Shown here piece after piece: positions 32,482 to 41,830 of a stretch of DNA of 58,642 nucleotides; position 1 is the stretch's first letter, and each line of letters begins with the position of its first letter. This DNA comes from Opitutaceae bacterium. GTDB taxonomy: Bacteria; Verrucomicrobiota; Verrucomicrobiia; Opitutales; Opitutaceae. The stretch spans positions 1-58,642 of the forward strand of contig JAHCLN010000003.1 of the NCBI GenBank assembly GCA_026125215.1. The letters run 5' to 3'. The notes under the pieces were generated by a model. It had not been told where the DNA came from. It did no database searches and saw only the letters and a list, made by a program, of their open reading frames with translations. Made by a program: the position numbers and the translations under genes.

Positions 32482-32783
32482 GGGGAATAACTTCTGGGTT
32501 TTACCACGGATGGCACGGTTGAAATCAAAATCAGCCGGCAATCACACCCTGAGCCAACAATCCAATTGGCCCGCGAATCACACGAATGGACGCGAATGAA
32601 ATACCGGACAAAATCATGGTTGCTGAATGGTGCGCCCGACCAGCCGGGTTGGATTGATTCTTTTCTCCACTGAAATTCGCGGCCATTCGCGTGATTCGCG
32701 GGAAGTCCTCTGCCTGGCTTCGGCTAAAATATCCCGGCATGCATGCCTCAATCCGTGTTCATCCGTGGTCAAACATACCTCGC
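32482..32783. repeat. nested inverted repeats in a gene-free gap
   Basis: This 302-base gap between two minus-strand genes holds two nested inverted repeats. The outer arms, at 32501-32519 and 32751-32770, are built from ACCACGGATG and ATCCGTGGT words. The inner arms at 32569-32600 and 32672-32703 share CCCGCGAATCAC, CGAATGG and CGCGAAT, with few mismatches over about 30 bases. No coding frame or T-rich terminator is evident. Confidence 0.7.
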
Positions 32784-34391
32784 CTACTTCAGCGGGTGAT
32801 CCTCCAGCACGCGCAGGGCCTGCAGGCGCTGGATCTCGCTGTCGAGCTGGCTGGCGGCGAGCCGGTCGAATTTCGAGCGCGGTGCCGGCGGCGCCGTGTG
32901 ATAAAGCCCGGCCAGCACCGAATCGCGCTGGCGCACGGTCTCGTGTGTGACGCGGGCGGCGCGGGCGATTTCCTCCAGCACGGCGCGGTCGTATTGGGTG
33001 GCGGTCCGGGCGATGTAGTTGTCGGCGCTGGCGCCGCTGCCGCTGAGCAGGTGAAAGTTTTGCAGCAGGATGTCATTGGCGCGGCCGCCGAGCACGCGGA
33101 TGTTCACGCCGGTGGTGTAGCCGTCGGCCAGCGGCTTGAAGGCCTCGGTGCCGGCCGGCACGGGCACGCCCTTGATGACGGGCAGCCACTTGGAGATCTC
33201 GGCGAATTTGGCGTTGGATTTGCGGCTGGTGAGGAAGCGCAGGAAATCGATCGCGCGTTCCGGGTGCTGCGAATTGCGCGTAAGCCCAAACGGCATCGCG
33301 GCAAAGGTCGCCGCCTCGGAGGCGGGGCCGAGCGTCCACTCGCCGAACCGCGGGTGGTCGCGCGGAAATGGCGGCACCTGAAAGGCGCCGACGGGGAAGT
33401 CCGCCTGCATGAGGATGCCGCCGGCATCCCAGGTCCCGGTAGCGAGCATCGCCGCGCGGCCCTGCAAAAACTGCATCATGCCGTCCTCCCGGCCGAGCTG
33501 CACCCAGCCCGGCGGCAGGTAGCGCGCGAACGCCTCGATGGTCTCCAGGCTCCGGCGCACCGCCGGCGTGTGCAGCGACCAGCGGCCGCGCGCGTAGCTG
33601 AGCATCGTCTCGTGCCGGGAAAACTCCAGGTCGCGGCCGTAGTCGAGCTCCAGCGCGAGTTTCTGCGTGACGGTGTTGAAGAGCGTGTCGGTGATCTTGG
33701 TGATGTTGAAGACCGAGCCGCCCAGCGGCATCAGGGGCTCCCCGGTCCTGAGCGCGTGCTGCTGCAGGGCCTCGCACAGCGCCACGAATTCCTCGAAGGT
33801 TTGCGGGGGCCGGTCCCCGCCGGTGGCGGCACGGATGATGTCGCGGTTGTAGAACACGCGCACGGTCACGAGCGTCGAGGGCGCGCCGTAAAATTCGAGC
33901 AGGTTGGCGTTGTAGTAGTGGCCGAAGCCGTCCGGCGCGGGCACGAGCTCCGCCGCGTAGGTGCGGCGCCAGGGCAGGTCGCGCAGGTCGGGCTCGTCGG
34001 CGTTGTAGGGATTGGGCTCCTCCAGCCAGGCGGTGATCGGCGTGAAGTAGCGCGCGAGCATGTCGTCGGGGTTGTTGTAGGACGCCAGCTCGATGAGGTC
34101 GGGCGCGGTGCCGCCCACGAGCTGCGTGCGCAGCCACTGCACCCACGCACGGCCGGGGATCGGCATCTGCTCCACGCGCACGTGCGGGTGCAGCGCCATG
34201 TAATCTTGCGCGATGGCGTCGAGCGCCTCGCGCACGCCGGGCTCAAGCTGCCAGTGGGCGATGCGGATGACCTCGGTGCCGGGCGCCACGATCGTGCGGG
34301 TGCGCGCCTGGAACAGCCGCACCGCGGAGTAAACAAAGGTGCCGGCCAGCAGCGCGATGGCCAGCCAGGTGAAGAACGGGATTCGCTTCAT
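32784..34391 (-). CDS. membrane-anchored extracellular solute-binding protein (family 1)
   Basis: A 535-residue sugar-type ABC substrate-binding protein. It begins with a signal-anchor helix (residues about 8-26, FTWLAIALLAGTFVYSAVRL) and lacks a lipobox, so it is either cleaved or tethered. The binding-protein fold is recognisable from EVIRIAHWQLEPGVREALD, then LVGGTAPDLIELASYNNPD, MMQFLQGRAAMLATGTWDAGG, and AERAIDFLRFLTS-like sequence (PERAIDFLRFLTS). No permease or ATPase gene follows, so it is an orphan here. The ATG overlaps the stop of the preceding TPR gene (ATGA). Carbohydrate import linked to the divergent polysaccharide enzymes is a plausible inference. Confidence 0.88.
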   Translation of the reverse strand: MKRIPFFTWLAIALLAGTFVYSAVRLFQARTRTIVAPGTEVIRIAHWQLEPGVREALDAIAQDYMALHPHVRVEQMPIPGRAWVQWLRTQLVGGTAPDLIELASYNNPDDMLARYFTPITAWLEEPNPYNADEPDLRDLPWRRTYAAELVPAPDGFGHYYNANLLEFYGAPSTLVTVRVFYNRDIIRAATGGDRPPQTFEEFVALCEALQQHALRTGEPLMPLGGSVFNITKITDTLFNTVTQKLALELDYGRDLEFSRHETMLSYARGRWSLHTPAVRRSLETIEAFARYLPPGWVQLGREDGMMQFLQGRAAMLATGTWDAGGILMQADFPVGAFQVPPFPRDHPRFGEWTLGPASEAATFAAMPFGLTRNSQHPERAIDFLRFLTSRKSNAKFAEISKWLPVIKGVPVPAGTEAFKPLADGYTTGVNIRVLGGRANDILLQNFHLLSGSGASADNYIARTATQYDRAVLEEIARAARVTHETVRQRDSVLAGLYHTAPPAPRSKFDRLAASQLDSEIQRLQALRVLEDHPLK

Positions 34392-35194
34392 GGCGCGGCC
34401 TCCAGTTCCTGCATCCGCTCCGTGGCGGTGCGGTAGCGGTTGTCGGTGGGCAAAATTTCGCCGAGGAACCGCCGGTAATGCGCCAGCGCCTCGTCGCGCC
34501 GGCCCAGCGCCCGCGCGATCTCGGCCAGCTGGATGCGCAGGCCAGAGGCCACCAGCACGTCGGCGGTGCCGATGGCATCGGCACGCTGCAGCCACCCGTA
34601 AACCTGCGCGTCGAGCACGTCGTAAAACAGCGCGGCGCCGGCGAGGGCGCGGTAGTAGGCGCAGGCCGCCTCGGGCAGCTCCTCGCGGCCCGCGACCGGG
34701 GCGAGCTGCGCGGCCGCATCCAGCCGTTCGGCGACGGTGAGTTCCGGCCGCTGGTAAAGCAGGACGAGCGCGAGCTTGCCCGCGGCGATCTGCGCCAGCG
34801 GGTGCGCGGCATCCGCCGCGATCACCGCGCGATAGGCAGTCTCGACCTCGACCATGCCGCCGGCGCGGTGCAGGTGCGCGATGCGGGCCAGCAGGTAGCG
34901 CGCGTAGTGCGCGGGTTCGTCGTTGGCCTCCGCCGCCACCAGCTCCCGCAACATGCTTTCGGCACGGGCGATCTTGCCCGGTGTGACCGGCGGATGGTTG
35001 ATGAGACTCGCGGCCACGCCCAGCGCGTGCCGCCGGACATCGGTCGGCGGATTGGCCGCAAAGGCCTCGTGGGCGTCGCGAAAAAGGTAGCCCGCCAGCA
35101 GTTGCCAGCCTTCGTCCGCCGCCGCCGGTCCGGCACCCAGCGCCAGCAGGCCGGCCAGCAGGCCAAGGCGGACCCTGCTCCGCAGGGAAGTCAT
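34388..35194 (-). CDS. secreted TPR-like helical repeat protein
   Basis: A 268-residue exported protein with a signal peptide (LGLLAGLLALGAGPAAADEG, residues about 9-27) and then paired helices of TPR or SEL1 character, such as EVETAYRAVIAADAAHPLAQ and RRDEALAHYRRFLGEILPTD. ATG at 35194 is preferred; ATG at 35209 adds five residues. It is translationally coupled to the solute-binding protein gene downstream, so the two probably act together in the periplasm. No catalytic residues are recognisable. The family could not be named. Confidence 0.78.
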   Translation of the reverse strand: MTSLRSRVRLGLLAGLLALGAGPAAADEGWQLLAGYLFRDAHEAFAANPPTDVRRHALGVAASLINHPPVTPGKIARAESMLRELVAAEANDEPAHYARYLLARIAHLHRAGGMVEVETAYRAVIAADAAHPLAQIAAGKLALVLLYQRPELTVAERLDAAAQLAPVAGREELPEAACAYYRALAGAALFYDVLDAQVYGWLQRADAIGTADVLVASGLRIQLAEIARALGRRDEALAHYRRFLGEILPTDNRYRTATERMQELEAAP

Positions 35195-35291
35195 GATTGA
35201 TCGCAGCATCACAGGCGGCCAACTCGTGCCTTCGCGTTTCGCCAAAGTCAACGCGTGGGCCGTTTTGTCATGAATACTCAACGCTCCGGTC

Positions 35292-37199
35292 ATGGAGCCG
35301 CTTGCCAAGCAGGAGCCGCGCCACGATGCTCGCCCCAAGATGGGAGCCTACGATTTCAACTTCAACCTGCCCCCCGGCGAGACCTTCGTCCCCCGCCCCG
35401 AACGCGTCCGCGCCCTGCAGGCGCTGATGCCCAAGGACAATTTCGCCCTCGCGCCGCGGGCTGACGACCGCGCGGCGTGGTCGCGCTGGGCGGACGACCC
35501 CTTCGGGCAGCGCGTGCTGAAACTCGCGCGCGAACTCGCGGCGCAGCCGTTCCCGCCCTACAACAACGTCACCTGGCTCACCGGCCTCGAACAGCAGAGC
35601 GTGACCGAAATCAACCGCGTCGTGCCGCTCGTCCGCCAGCGGCAGACGGTTTTTCTGCTCGCCGAGGCGATCCACGACCGGGGTGAGTTCATCGCCGTGC
35701 TCCACGACGACGCGCGGCACATCGCCGCGCTCAACACCTGGACCCATCCGGGCAACGACCTCAAACGGCTCAACTACGACGGCAAGACCCAGGAGCCCGA
35801 TCTCTGCACGGTCCACTTCGCCGAGTCCTTCGCGCTCACCGAACATCTGCTCGGCCACCGCCTGCCCGCGGCGTTCCGCACCCTCATCCGCGAGGAAACC
35901 AACCGCCGGCTCTTCGTGCCGCTGCGCGAGCGCATCGAGTCCGGCCGCGACCTCTACTGGTGGCTCGCGGTGAAGCACAACTGGAACGCCGTCTGCCTCG
36001 CCGCCACCGCGCACGCCGCCACCGCGCTGCTGCCGACCGCGGAAGAGCGCGCGTGGTGGCTGGCCTTCGCGCAGGGGCACGTGATTCATTTCCGCGACAG
36101 CTTTACCGACGACGGTCTCTGCACCGAGGGCGTGGCCTACTGGAGCTACGGCTTCATGCATTACATCTTCATGACCGAGCTCCTGCGCGTGGCGACCGGC
36201 GGCGCGATCGACCTGCTGGACGAGCCCAAGATGGCCCGCGCCGCGCGGTTCCCGCAACGCGCCGCGATCCAGCCCGGGGTTTACCCGACCTTTGCCGACT
36301 GCAACCTCGACGTGAAGCCCAGCACCTGGGCGCGCCTCTGGGTGGACAACCGCCGCGGCACCCCGCCGATGTCGGTCGAACCCGTGCCCGCCGGCATCGA
36401 CCCGCTGGCCGAGCTGAACCTCGGCCTGACGGCCGAAGCCGTCCTGTGGATGTTCCACACCCGCGATCCGCACCGGCCCGTGCAGGCCACGGCCGCATCG
36501 GCCCCGCGCGAGTGGTTCGAACAATCCGCGCTGCTGATCTGCCGCTCCGGTCGCGCGACCACGCGGCGTTTCGCCGCCACCTTCCTCGGCGGCCACAACG
36601 GCGTGAACCACAACCACAACGACCTCGGCACCTTCACCGTCGTGCTCGACGGCCGCACGCTCATCCTCGACCCGGGGCTGGAGGTTTACAGCTACCGCAC
36701 CTTCAGCGAGCAGCGCTACGAAAGCCAGCTGCTCAACTCCTACGGGCATCCCGTGCCGCGCGTCGCCGGCAAACTCCAGGAAGCCGGCCCCGAATGGCGC
36801 GCGCGCGTTATCGCGAAAGAATTCACCGCCGACACCGACCGCATGGTGCTCGACCTGCGCGGCGCCTACGACGTGCCCGCGCTGCGGAAACTGGAACGCG
36901 AATTTCTCTTCGACCGCCGCGGTGCCGGCAGCCTCACCATCACCGACCGCGTGGAGTTCGCCACGCCCGCCGCCTTCGAAAGCGCCCTCATCACCCTGGG
37001 CAAGGCGGCGATCGCGGGCCGGCAGGTCCGCATCGCCGACGAACACGCCGCCCTCGTCGCCGAGGTGAGCGCCGAAGGCGCGACCCTGGAATTTGCCACC
37101 GACACCATCAACCAGCCGCCCCACCCGACCCGCGTGGCGCTGCGCTGTGCGGGCGAGGTGCGCACCGCCGTCATCCGCACCGTCATCCGGCCGGCCTGA
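35292..37199 (+). CDS. heparinase II/III-like protein
   Basis: A 635-residue polysaccharide-active enzyme. The N-terminal half is an alpha-helical toroid (for example WWLAVKHNWNAVCLAATAHA and FTDDGLCTEGVAYWSYGFMH). The C-terminal half is the beta-rich heparinase II/III domain with the hallmark GGHNGVNHNHNDLGTF and TLILDPGLEVYS. Such enzymes cleave uronic-acid-containing polymers by beta-elimination. There is no signal peptide, so it may act on imported oligosaccharides in the cytoplasm. ATG at 35292 is used; ATG at 35340 (MGAYDFNFNLPPG) is an equally possible start. It is divergent from the TPR/solute-binding pair and precedes another putative carbohydrate enzyme. Confidence 0.9.
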   Translation: MEPLAKQEPRHDARPKMGAYDFNFNLPPGETFVPRPERVRALQALMPKDNFALAPRADDRAAWSRWADDPFGQRVLKLARELAAQPFPPYNNVTWLTGLEQQSVTEINRVVPLVRQRQTVFLLAEAIHDRGEFIAVLHDDARHIAALNTWTHPGNDLKRLNYDGKTQEPDLCTVHFAESFALTEHLLGHRLPAAFRTLIREETNRRLFVPLRERIESGRDLYWWLAVKHNWNAVCLAATAHAATALLPTAEERAWWLAFAQGHVIHFRDSFTDDGLCTEGVAYWSYGFMHYIFMTELLRVATGGAIDLLDEPKMARAARFPQRAAIQPGVYPTFADCNLDVKPSTWARLWVDNRRGTPPMSVEPVPAGIDPLAELNLGLTAEAVLWMFHTRDPHRPVQATAASAPREWFEQSALLICRSGRATTRRFAATFLGGHNGVNHNHNDLGTFTVVLDGRTLILDPGLEVYSYRTFSEQRYESQLLNSYGHPVPRVAGKLQEAGPEWRARVIAKEFTADTDRMVLDLRGAYDVPALRKLEREFLFDRRGAGSLTITDRVEFATPAAFESALITLGKAAIAGRQVRIADEHAALVAEVSAEGATLEFATDTINQPPHPTRVALRCAGEVRTAVIRTVIRPA

Positions 37200-37352
37200 G
37201 GACCCAACCGATTCCCATAGCAGACATTCATTTTGTATCACAGGCCTTGGGCGGGAAACATAATCTTCCCATAAATTACACAAAATAGGGCCCGGCATAC
37301 ATGGATTAGGCCTTTTGTTTCGGTCGCGGCGGGGCGTTATTCTGGTCCCGCC

Positions 37353-39815
37353 ATGACGACCGATCTGCTGCAACTGAAAGATTTGGCGCCGCCGATGGGC
37401 GACCTCGCCGCCGAGGGCCTGATCGCGGCCAACCGCGCGCTGTGGACCGCGCCGCTGCCGGCGGAAAACGACGCGCCGGCGCAGCGGATCATCCACGCCC
37501 GCACGCTGCCCCTGCACCGGCCCGCGCGGCTGGCGCGGCTCGGCCTGCGCAATGCGCCCGGCTACCACAAATGCGGCAGCCGGCAGGATTTCGACTGGGT
37601 GAGCGCCGTCCGGCTGCTGGTTTTCCGCGCCGGGGAATGGCACGCGGTGCTGGAGCGCACGAGGCTGCCCCGGCAGGAGGACGGCGTCATCCGCTGGTTC
37701 GAGCTGGGCGGCATCATCGCCGAGGGCGTGAGCATCGAGCTGCGCGGCTCGGGCACCGACGGCGCCTGGACACCCTGGAACCTCGCCGGCGGCGCGTGCA
37801 TCCTCGAAGGCGAGCTCCTCGCCCCGCCCGCCCCGCGCTGCGAACGGCGGCTGAAAAACCTCGGCGTTGATTTGGGCAACCTGCCGGCCGGCGTCGCCGC
37901 CCGGCAACACGACGGCGAGGTGCGGTTCGAAACCCGGGGCTACACGGTCGGCTTTTCCCTCGGCCGGCCGGGCTGCTCGTTTCTCACCCTGACCGGCGAG
38001 GACCCGGCCCTGGCCGAGCGCAATCTGCTCTGGCTGCAGCCGGGGATTTTCCGGCAGGGCCCGCGCCTGCACGGGATCGGCGCCGCGCCCGCCATGGACC
38101 CGGCGGTCCGGTTCGACGCCACCGGCACCGTCAGCGTGCAGGGCGGCACCATCACCTACGATTTTCACAGCGGCGGCCAGCACTACACGCTGGCCTGGAC
38201 CGCCACCGCCCGCGGCCTGCGCCTGCAGGCGCGCCGGGTGGCCGAGCGGGCGCAGGAAGCGTGGCACAGCGCGGCGTGGACGCTGGCCCTGCGCAACAGC
38301 GTGGCGCCCGCACACACCCTCGGCCGGATCATTCCCGAGGGCGAGACGGGCGGAGTTGCCCTGCCCGCCATTTTGCACCTGCCGCGCTTCGGCAGCCTGC
38401 GGCTGGATGCCGACAGCCCGGAACTCACCCTGCGCGCCGACGTGAACCGCAGCCTCGACTGCAACACCGTCGAGGTGAAGCTCGGCGAACAACGGCTGCC
38501 GCACGGCACCTACCTGCTGCCGGCCGGGCTCTTTGAGGCGGAGCTGACCATCACGCCCGTCGTGCCCGCGGTCGCACTGCGGCCGGATGCCCCCGCCGTG
38601 GCGCGCGCCGCCCTCGCCCGCACCGCCCACACCGCGCTCACCTACCGGCCCGACATGGGCACGCTCAGCAACAACGGCGCCTCCATGCCCTGCGCGATCT
38701 GCATGGACACGTGGTCGTCCTACATTTTCTCGCTCGGGGAAATCGTGCCGGGCCTCGACGCGGCGGAATTGCTCCGCACCTCGCTGGAACGCTGGCTCGA
38801 CGGCGGGCAGAGCTACGCCGGCGGCCGCCTCCTGCAAAACGGCCGGGTGCATGACGCCGAGGACGAATACCTCATGACCGGCGCCGCCGCGCTGCGCGGG
38901 CTGGCCGATTACCTCGCCCAGCGCGCGACTCCGGAGTGGTTCCACCGCCGGCTGCCGGCCATCCGCGCGCGGCTGGCCGCCATGCGTGCCCGCGACCTCG
39001 ACGGCGACGGGCTGATCGAGAGCCCGTGGCGCACCGGCGTGAGCGGCACCGGCCAGTGGAGCACCTGCTGGTTCGACGTCATTTCCTTCGGCTGGAAGGA
39101 CGCCTTCGCCAACGCCATCCTCCATCCCGCCCTGCGTTCGCTCGCCGCGACCTTTGCGCGTCACGGCCTCACGGTCGAGGCCGGCGACCTCACCGCCTGG
39201 GCCGAACGGCTCAAGGCGAGCTACCTGCCCGCTTTGCTCAATCCCGCCACCGGCTGGATCGCCGGCTGGCGCTGCCGGGAGGACAAACTCCACGACCACG
39301 CCTTTCTTGCCGTCAACGGCGCCGCCATCACCGGCGGTCTCGTGCCCGCACCGCTGGCCCGCGAAATCTGCGAACGCCTCCTGCGCGAGATGGCCCGCGT
39401 GGGCGTGCCGCCGGCCACCCACGGCCTGCCCGGCAATCTTTGGCCCATCCCCGACGAGGACCGCGCCGACATCATCCAGGGTTACCCGATGGGCTACTAC
39501 CAAAACGGCGGGCGCACCCATGCGCAGACCCGTCACTTCGTGCTGGCCCTCTACCGCTGCGGCCTGCACGCCGAGGCGGACCGCCTGCTGCACGAGCTGT
39601 GCGCCGGACTGGCGGAAGCCCGGGTCTTCGGCGGCAACCAGAGCGGGGTGGACTGGCGCGACTGGGACGACCGCCCCTGCGGTTACGAAGGTCTGCTCAC
39701 CGACCAGTTCGGCGTGCTGGAGGTCATTTTCGACCGCTACGGCAACCGGCCCGGGCCCAGCCGGCCCGCCGGAAGCGAGCGGCCGGCCCGGAGCCAATTG
39801 TCGCCCATTGGGTGA
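37353..39815 (+). CDS. putative (alpha/alpha)6-barrel glycosidase-like protein
   Basis: An 820-residue protein without a signal peptide. The first about 400 residues look beta-rich, and the C-terminal about 400 are helical in the style of six-hairpin glycosidases: NNGASMPCAICMDTWSSYIF, the DLDGDGLIESPWRTG loop seen in several GH families, STCWFDVISFGWKDAFANA and HDHAFLAVNGAAITGG. Asp and Glu residues in the DGDGLIE and GVDWRDWDDR loops could be catalytic. I cannot name the family or substrate. Placement after the heparinase-like gene suggests joint action on a polysaccharide. The stop codon lies inside a perfect palindrome (39793-39823). The gap before it (37200-37352) is AT-richer than its surroundings. 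Confidence 0.78.
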   Translation: MTTDLLQLKDLAPPMGDLAAEGLIAANRALWTAPLPAENDAPAQRIIHARTLPLHRPARLARLGLRNAPGYHKCGSRQDFDWVSAVRLLVFRAGEWHAVLERTRLPRQEDGVIRWFELGGIIAEGVSIELRGSGTDGAWTPWNLAGGACILEGELLAPPAPRCERRLKNLGVDLGNLPAGVAARQHDGEVRFETRGYTVGFSLGRPGCSFLTLTGEDPALAERNLLWLQPGIFRQGPRLHGIGAAPAMDPAVRFDATGTVSVQGGTITYDFHSGGQHYTLAWTATARGLRLQARRVAERAQEAWHSAAWTLALRNSVAPAHTLGRIIPEGETGGVALPAILHLPRFGSLRLDADSPELTLRADVNRSLDCNTVEVKLGEQRLPHGTYLLPAGLFEAELTITPVVPAVALRPDAPAVARAALARTAHTALTYRPDMGTLSNNGASMPCAICMDTWSSYIFSLGEIVPGLDAAELLRTSLERWLDGGQSYAGGRLLQNGRVHDAEDEYLMTGAAALRGLADYLAQRATPEWFHRRLPAIRARLAAMRARDLDGDGLIESPWRTGVSGTGQWSTCWFDVISFGWKDAFANAILHPALRSLAATFARHGLTVEAGDLTAWAERLKASYLPALLNPATGWIAGWRCREDKLHDHAFLAVNGAAITGGLVPAPLAREICERLLREMARVGVPPATHGLPGNLWPIPDEDRADIIQGYPMGYYQNGGRTHAQTRHFVLALYRCGLHAEADRLLHELCAGLAEARVFGGNQSGVDWRDWDDRPCGYEGLLTDQFGVLEVIFDRYGNRPGPSRPAGSERPARSQLSPIG

Positions 39816-39823
39816 CAATTGGC
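39793..39823. repeat. palindrome spanning the glycosidase-like gene stop codon
   Basis: GCCAATTGTC (39793-39802) and GACAATTGGC (39814-39823) are perfect 10-bp arms with an 11-base loop; the TGA stop at 39813-39815 falls at the loop/arm boundary. No T run follows. It may be an attenuator, an mRNA-processing hairpin or a mobile palindrome that supplied the present stop codon. Confidence 0.7.
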
Positions 39824-39888
39824 GCGGGGCGGCCGGTGCGGAATTCGGCTTTGCGCGCCGGCGGGCCGCCGGCAAGCTGCGCGGCAAC

Positions 39889-41406
39889 ATGAGTTCCCCG
39901 TCCGCCTCGTCGCCGCAGGGCCCGCAGGTCATCCTGCCGCCCGCAAATCTGGGCTCCTTTCTCGGTCATCCCGCCCCGCTCTACACGCTGTTCTTCACCG
40001 AGCTGTGGGAGCGTTTCTCCTACTACGGCATGCGGGCGCTGCTCACCCTCTACATGGTGGCGCCGCTGGCCGCGGGCGGCATGAACCTGCCCACGGGCAA
40101 GGCCGCGCTCATCTACGGCACCTACACGATGTCGGTCTATATGCTCTCGATCCCGGGCGGCATCATCGCCGACGGGCTGATCGGCTCGCGGCTCGCCGTG
40201 CTGATCGGCGGCCTGATCATCGCGGCGGGACACTTCTCGATGGCCGTGCCCAACGACTTCACGTTCTACCTCGGGCTGGTCCTCATCGTGCTCGGCACCG
40301 GCCTGCTCAAACCCAACATCAGCGCACTCGTGGGCCAGCTCTACGCGCCCGGCGACAACCGGCGCGACGCGGGCTTCTCGATCTTCTACATGGGCATCAA
40401 TGTCGGCGCTTTCCTCGCGCCGCTCGTCACCGGCTTTCTCGCCCAGCACAGCGCCTTCAAGGAACTGCTCGTCGGCTGGGGCTTTGATCCGGCACACTCC
40501 TGGCACTGGGGCTTTGGCGCCGCCGGGGTCGGCATGGTGCTCGGTCTCCTGGTTTTCATCGCCTTTGGCCGCAGCCTGAAGGAGGTCGGCCCGCCTCCTC
40601 CGCGCATCCCCGGCGCATGGCAAAAGCCGCTCATCGCGCTCGTGGGCACCGCCGGCCTGTGGGCCGTCGTGTGGTGCTCCGACCAACCGGCGTTCGCCTG
40701 GCTGCGCTACGGGTTCGTCGTCGTGCCCGTCGTGCTGATGGTGTGGTTCGGCTACTCGCGCAACCTGGAGTTCCGCCGGCTCGGCGCGGTGTTTTACTTC
40801 TTCATCGGCGCGCTGATTTTCTGGGCACTGTTCGAGCAGGCCGGCACCTCGCTGAACCTCTTTGCCGACCGCTACACGGCCACCCATGTCGGCAGCGTCG
40901 AGGTGCCGTCCTCCTGGTATCAGTCGGCCAACCCCATCTTCGTCATCCTGCTGGCCCCGCTCTTCGCGCTACTGTGGACCAAGCTCGGCGACCGCCAGCC
41001 TTCGAGCCCGCTGAAGTTCACGCTCGGGCTGGTGTTTCTCGGCCTCAGCTTCGCGCTGATGATCCCGGCGGCCAAGCTCGCCATCGAGGGCCGCGTGAGC
41101 CCGCTCTGGCTGCTCGGGCTCTATTTTCTCCAGACCGTGGGCGAGATGTTCATCAGCCCGGTCGGCCTGAGCACCTTCACCAAGCTGGCCCCGCGCCACC
41201 TCGTCGGCGTCATGCTCGGCATCTGGTTTCTGGGCGGCGCCTTCGGCAACAAGCTGGCCGGCGTGCTCGCCTCCAAGTTCGGCGAGGGCGGCGAAGGCGG
41301 GCTCGACCAGTTCTTCAGCCAGCAGGCCGTCGCGGTGCTCGCCGTCGCCGTCGTATTCCTCGCCCTCGTGCGCTGGGTGAAAAACCGCATGGGCGGGGTG
41401 AACTGA
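39889..41406 (+). CDS. POT family proton-coupled oligopeptide transporter
   Basis: A 505-residue major-facilitator protein with about 12-14 membrane helices. The POT signature is in the first helix ([20 protein letters not shown], the ExxER motif), followed by [18 protein letters not shown] and [15 protein letters not shown]. The [14 protein letters not shown] segment carries the Glu of the substrate site in helix 7. Such transporters import di- and tripeptides with protons. The ATG at 39889 is preceded by about 70 bases after the glycosidase-like gene. The next gene starts seven bases after its stop, so the two are probably co-transcribed. Confidence 0.95.
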   Translation: MSSPSASSPQGPQVILPPANLGSFLGHPAPLYTLFFTELWERFSYYGMRALLTLYMVAPLAAGGMNLPTGKAALIYGTYTMSVYMLSIPGGIIADGLIGSRLAVLIGGLIIAAGHFSMAVPNDFTFYLGLVLIVLGTGLLKPNISALVGQLYAPGDNRRDAGFSIFYMGINVGAFLAPLVTGFLAQHSAFKELLVGWGFDPAHSWHWGFGAAGVGMVLGLLVFIAFGRSLKEVGPPPPRIPGAWQKPLIALVGTAGLWAVVWCSDQPAFAWLRYGFVVVPVVLMVWFGYSRNLEFRRLGAVFYFFIGALIFWALFEQAGTSLNLFADRYTATHVGSVEVPSSWYQSANPIFVILLAPLFALLWTKLGDRQPSSPLKFTLGLVFLGLSFALMIPAAKLAIEGRVSPLWLLGLYFLQTVGEMFISPVGLSTFTKLAPRHLVGVMLGIWFLGGAFGNKLAGVLASKFGEGGEGGLDQFFSQQAVAVLAVAVVFLALVRWVKNRMGGVN

Positions 41407-41413
41407 TTTGCGT

Positions 41414-41734
41414 ATGAAAAGCTGGACCATCCTGTTCATCGCCGCCGCCTTCGAGATTGTCTGGGCGGTCGGCCTCAAGTCCACGCACGGTTTCACGCGG
41501 CTGTGGCCGTCGGTCGGCGTCATCGCGGCGATGGCCGTGAGCATGTGGCTGCTGGCCGTGGCGGCGCGCGAGCTCCCCATCGGCACGGCCTACGCGGTGT
41601 GGACCGGCATCGGCGCCGTGGGCACGGCGGTCATCGGCATGCTCGTCTTCAAGGAGCCCGCCACCGCCGTCCGGCTCGTGTGCATCCTGCTGATCGTAGC
41701 GGGGATCGTGGGGTTGAAGGTGTTTTCCAAATAA
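41414..41734 (+). CDS. SMR-family guanidinium exporter, Gdx/SugE type
   Basis: A 106-residue four-helix small multidrug resistance protein. The helix 1 Glu ([20 protein letters not shown]) and the KxTHGFxRLWPS loop are the features that separate Gdx (guanidinium export) from EmrE-type polyspecific pumps. Helix 3 shows [22 protein letters not shown] at 41414 is used rather than TTG at 41408. Gdx genes are often under guanidine riboswitch control, but here the start lies seven bases after the peptide transporter stop, leaving no room for one. Dual-topology homodimer formation is expected from the family. Confidence 0.93.
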   Translation: MKSWTILFIAAAFEIVWAVGLKSTHGFTRLWPSVGVIAAMAVSMWLLAVAARELPIGTAYAVWTGIGAVGTAVIGMLVFKEPATAVRLVCILLIVAGIVGLKVFSK

Positions 41735-41755
41735 CACAAGCTTCAAATCGGCACC

Positions 41756-41829
41756 GGAATTTGACCGCAGATCACACGGATTGCCACGGATCAACCTGAC
41801 CCCATCCGTGAAATCCGCGGTTAAAAATC
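41756..41829. repeat. dispersed inverted repeat, copy 3
   Basis: Arms of 26 bases at 41756-41781 and 41804-41829 agree at 19 of 26 positions as an inverted repeat. The right arm reads ATCCGTGAAATCCGCGG and continues TTAAAAATC. It sits exactly between two convergent genes and could act as a bidirectional transcription barrier. Confidence 0.65.
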
Positions 41830-41830
41830 C

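Noticed and set aside
35268..39932. Very long open frame on the minus strand opposite the heparinase-like and 820-residue genes
   Set aside because: It is antisense to two genes with clear protein signatures, lacks any recognisable domain and is rich in Gly, Arg and Ala. GC-rich DNA commonly leaves the antisense frame open.
41401..41413. Possible guanidine riboswitch before the Gdx/SugE gene
   Set aside because: Only seven bases separate it from the upstream stop codon, and the upstream sequence is peptide-transporter coding DNA.
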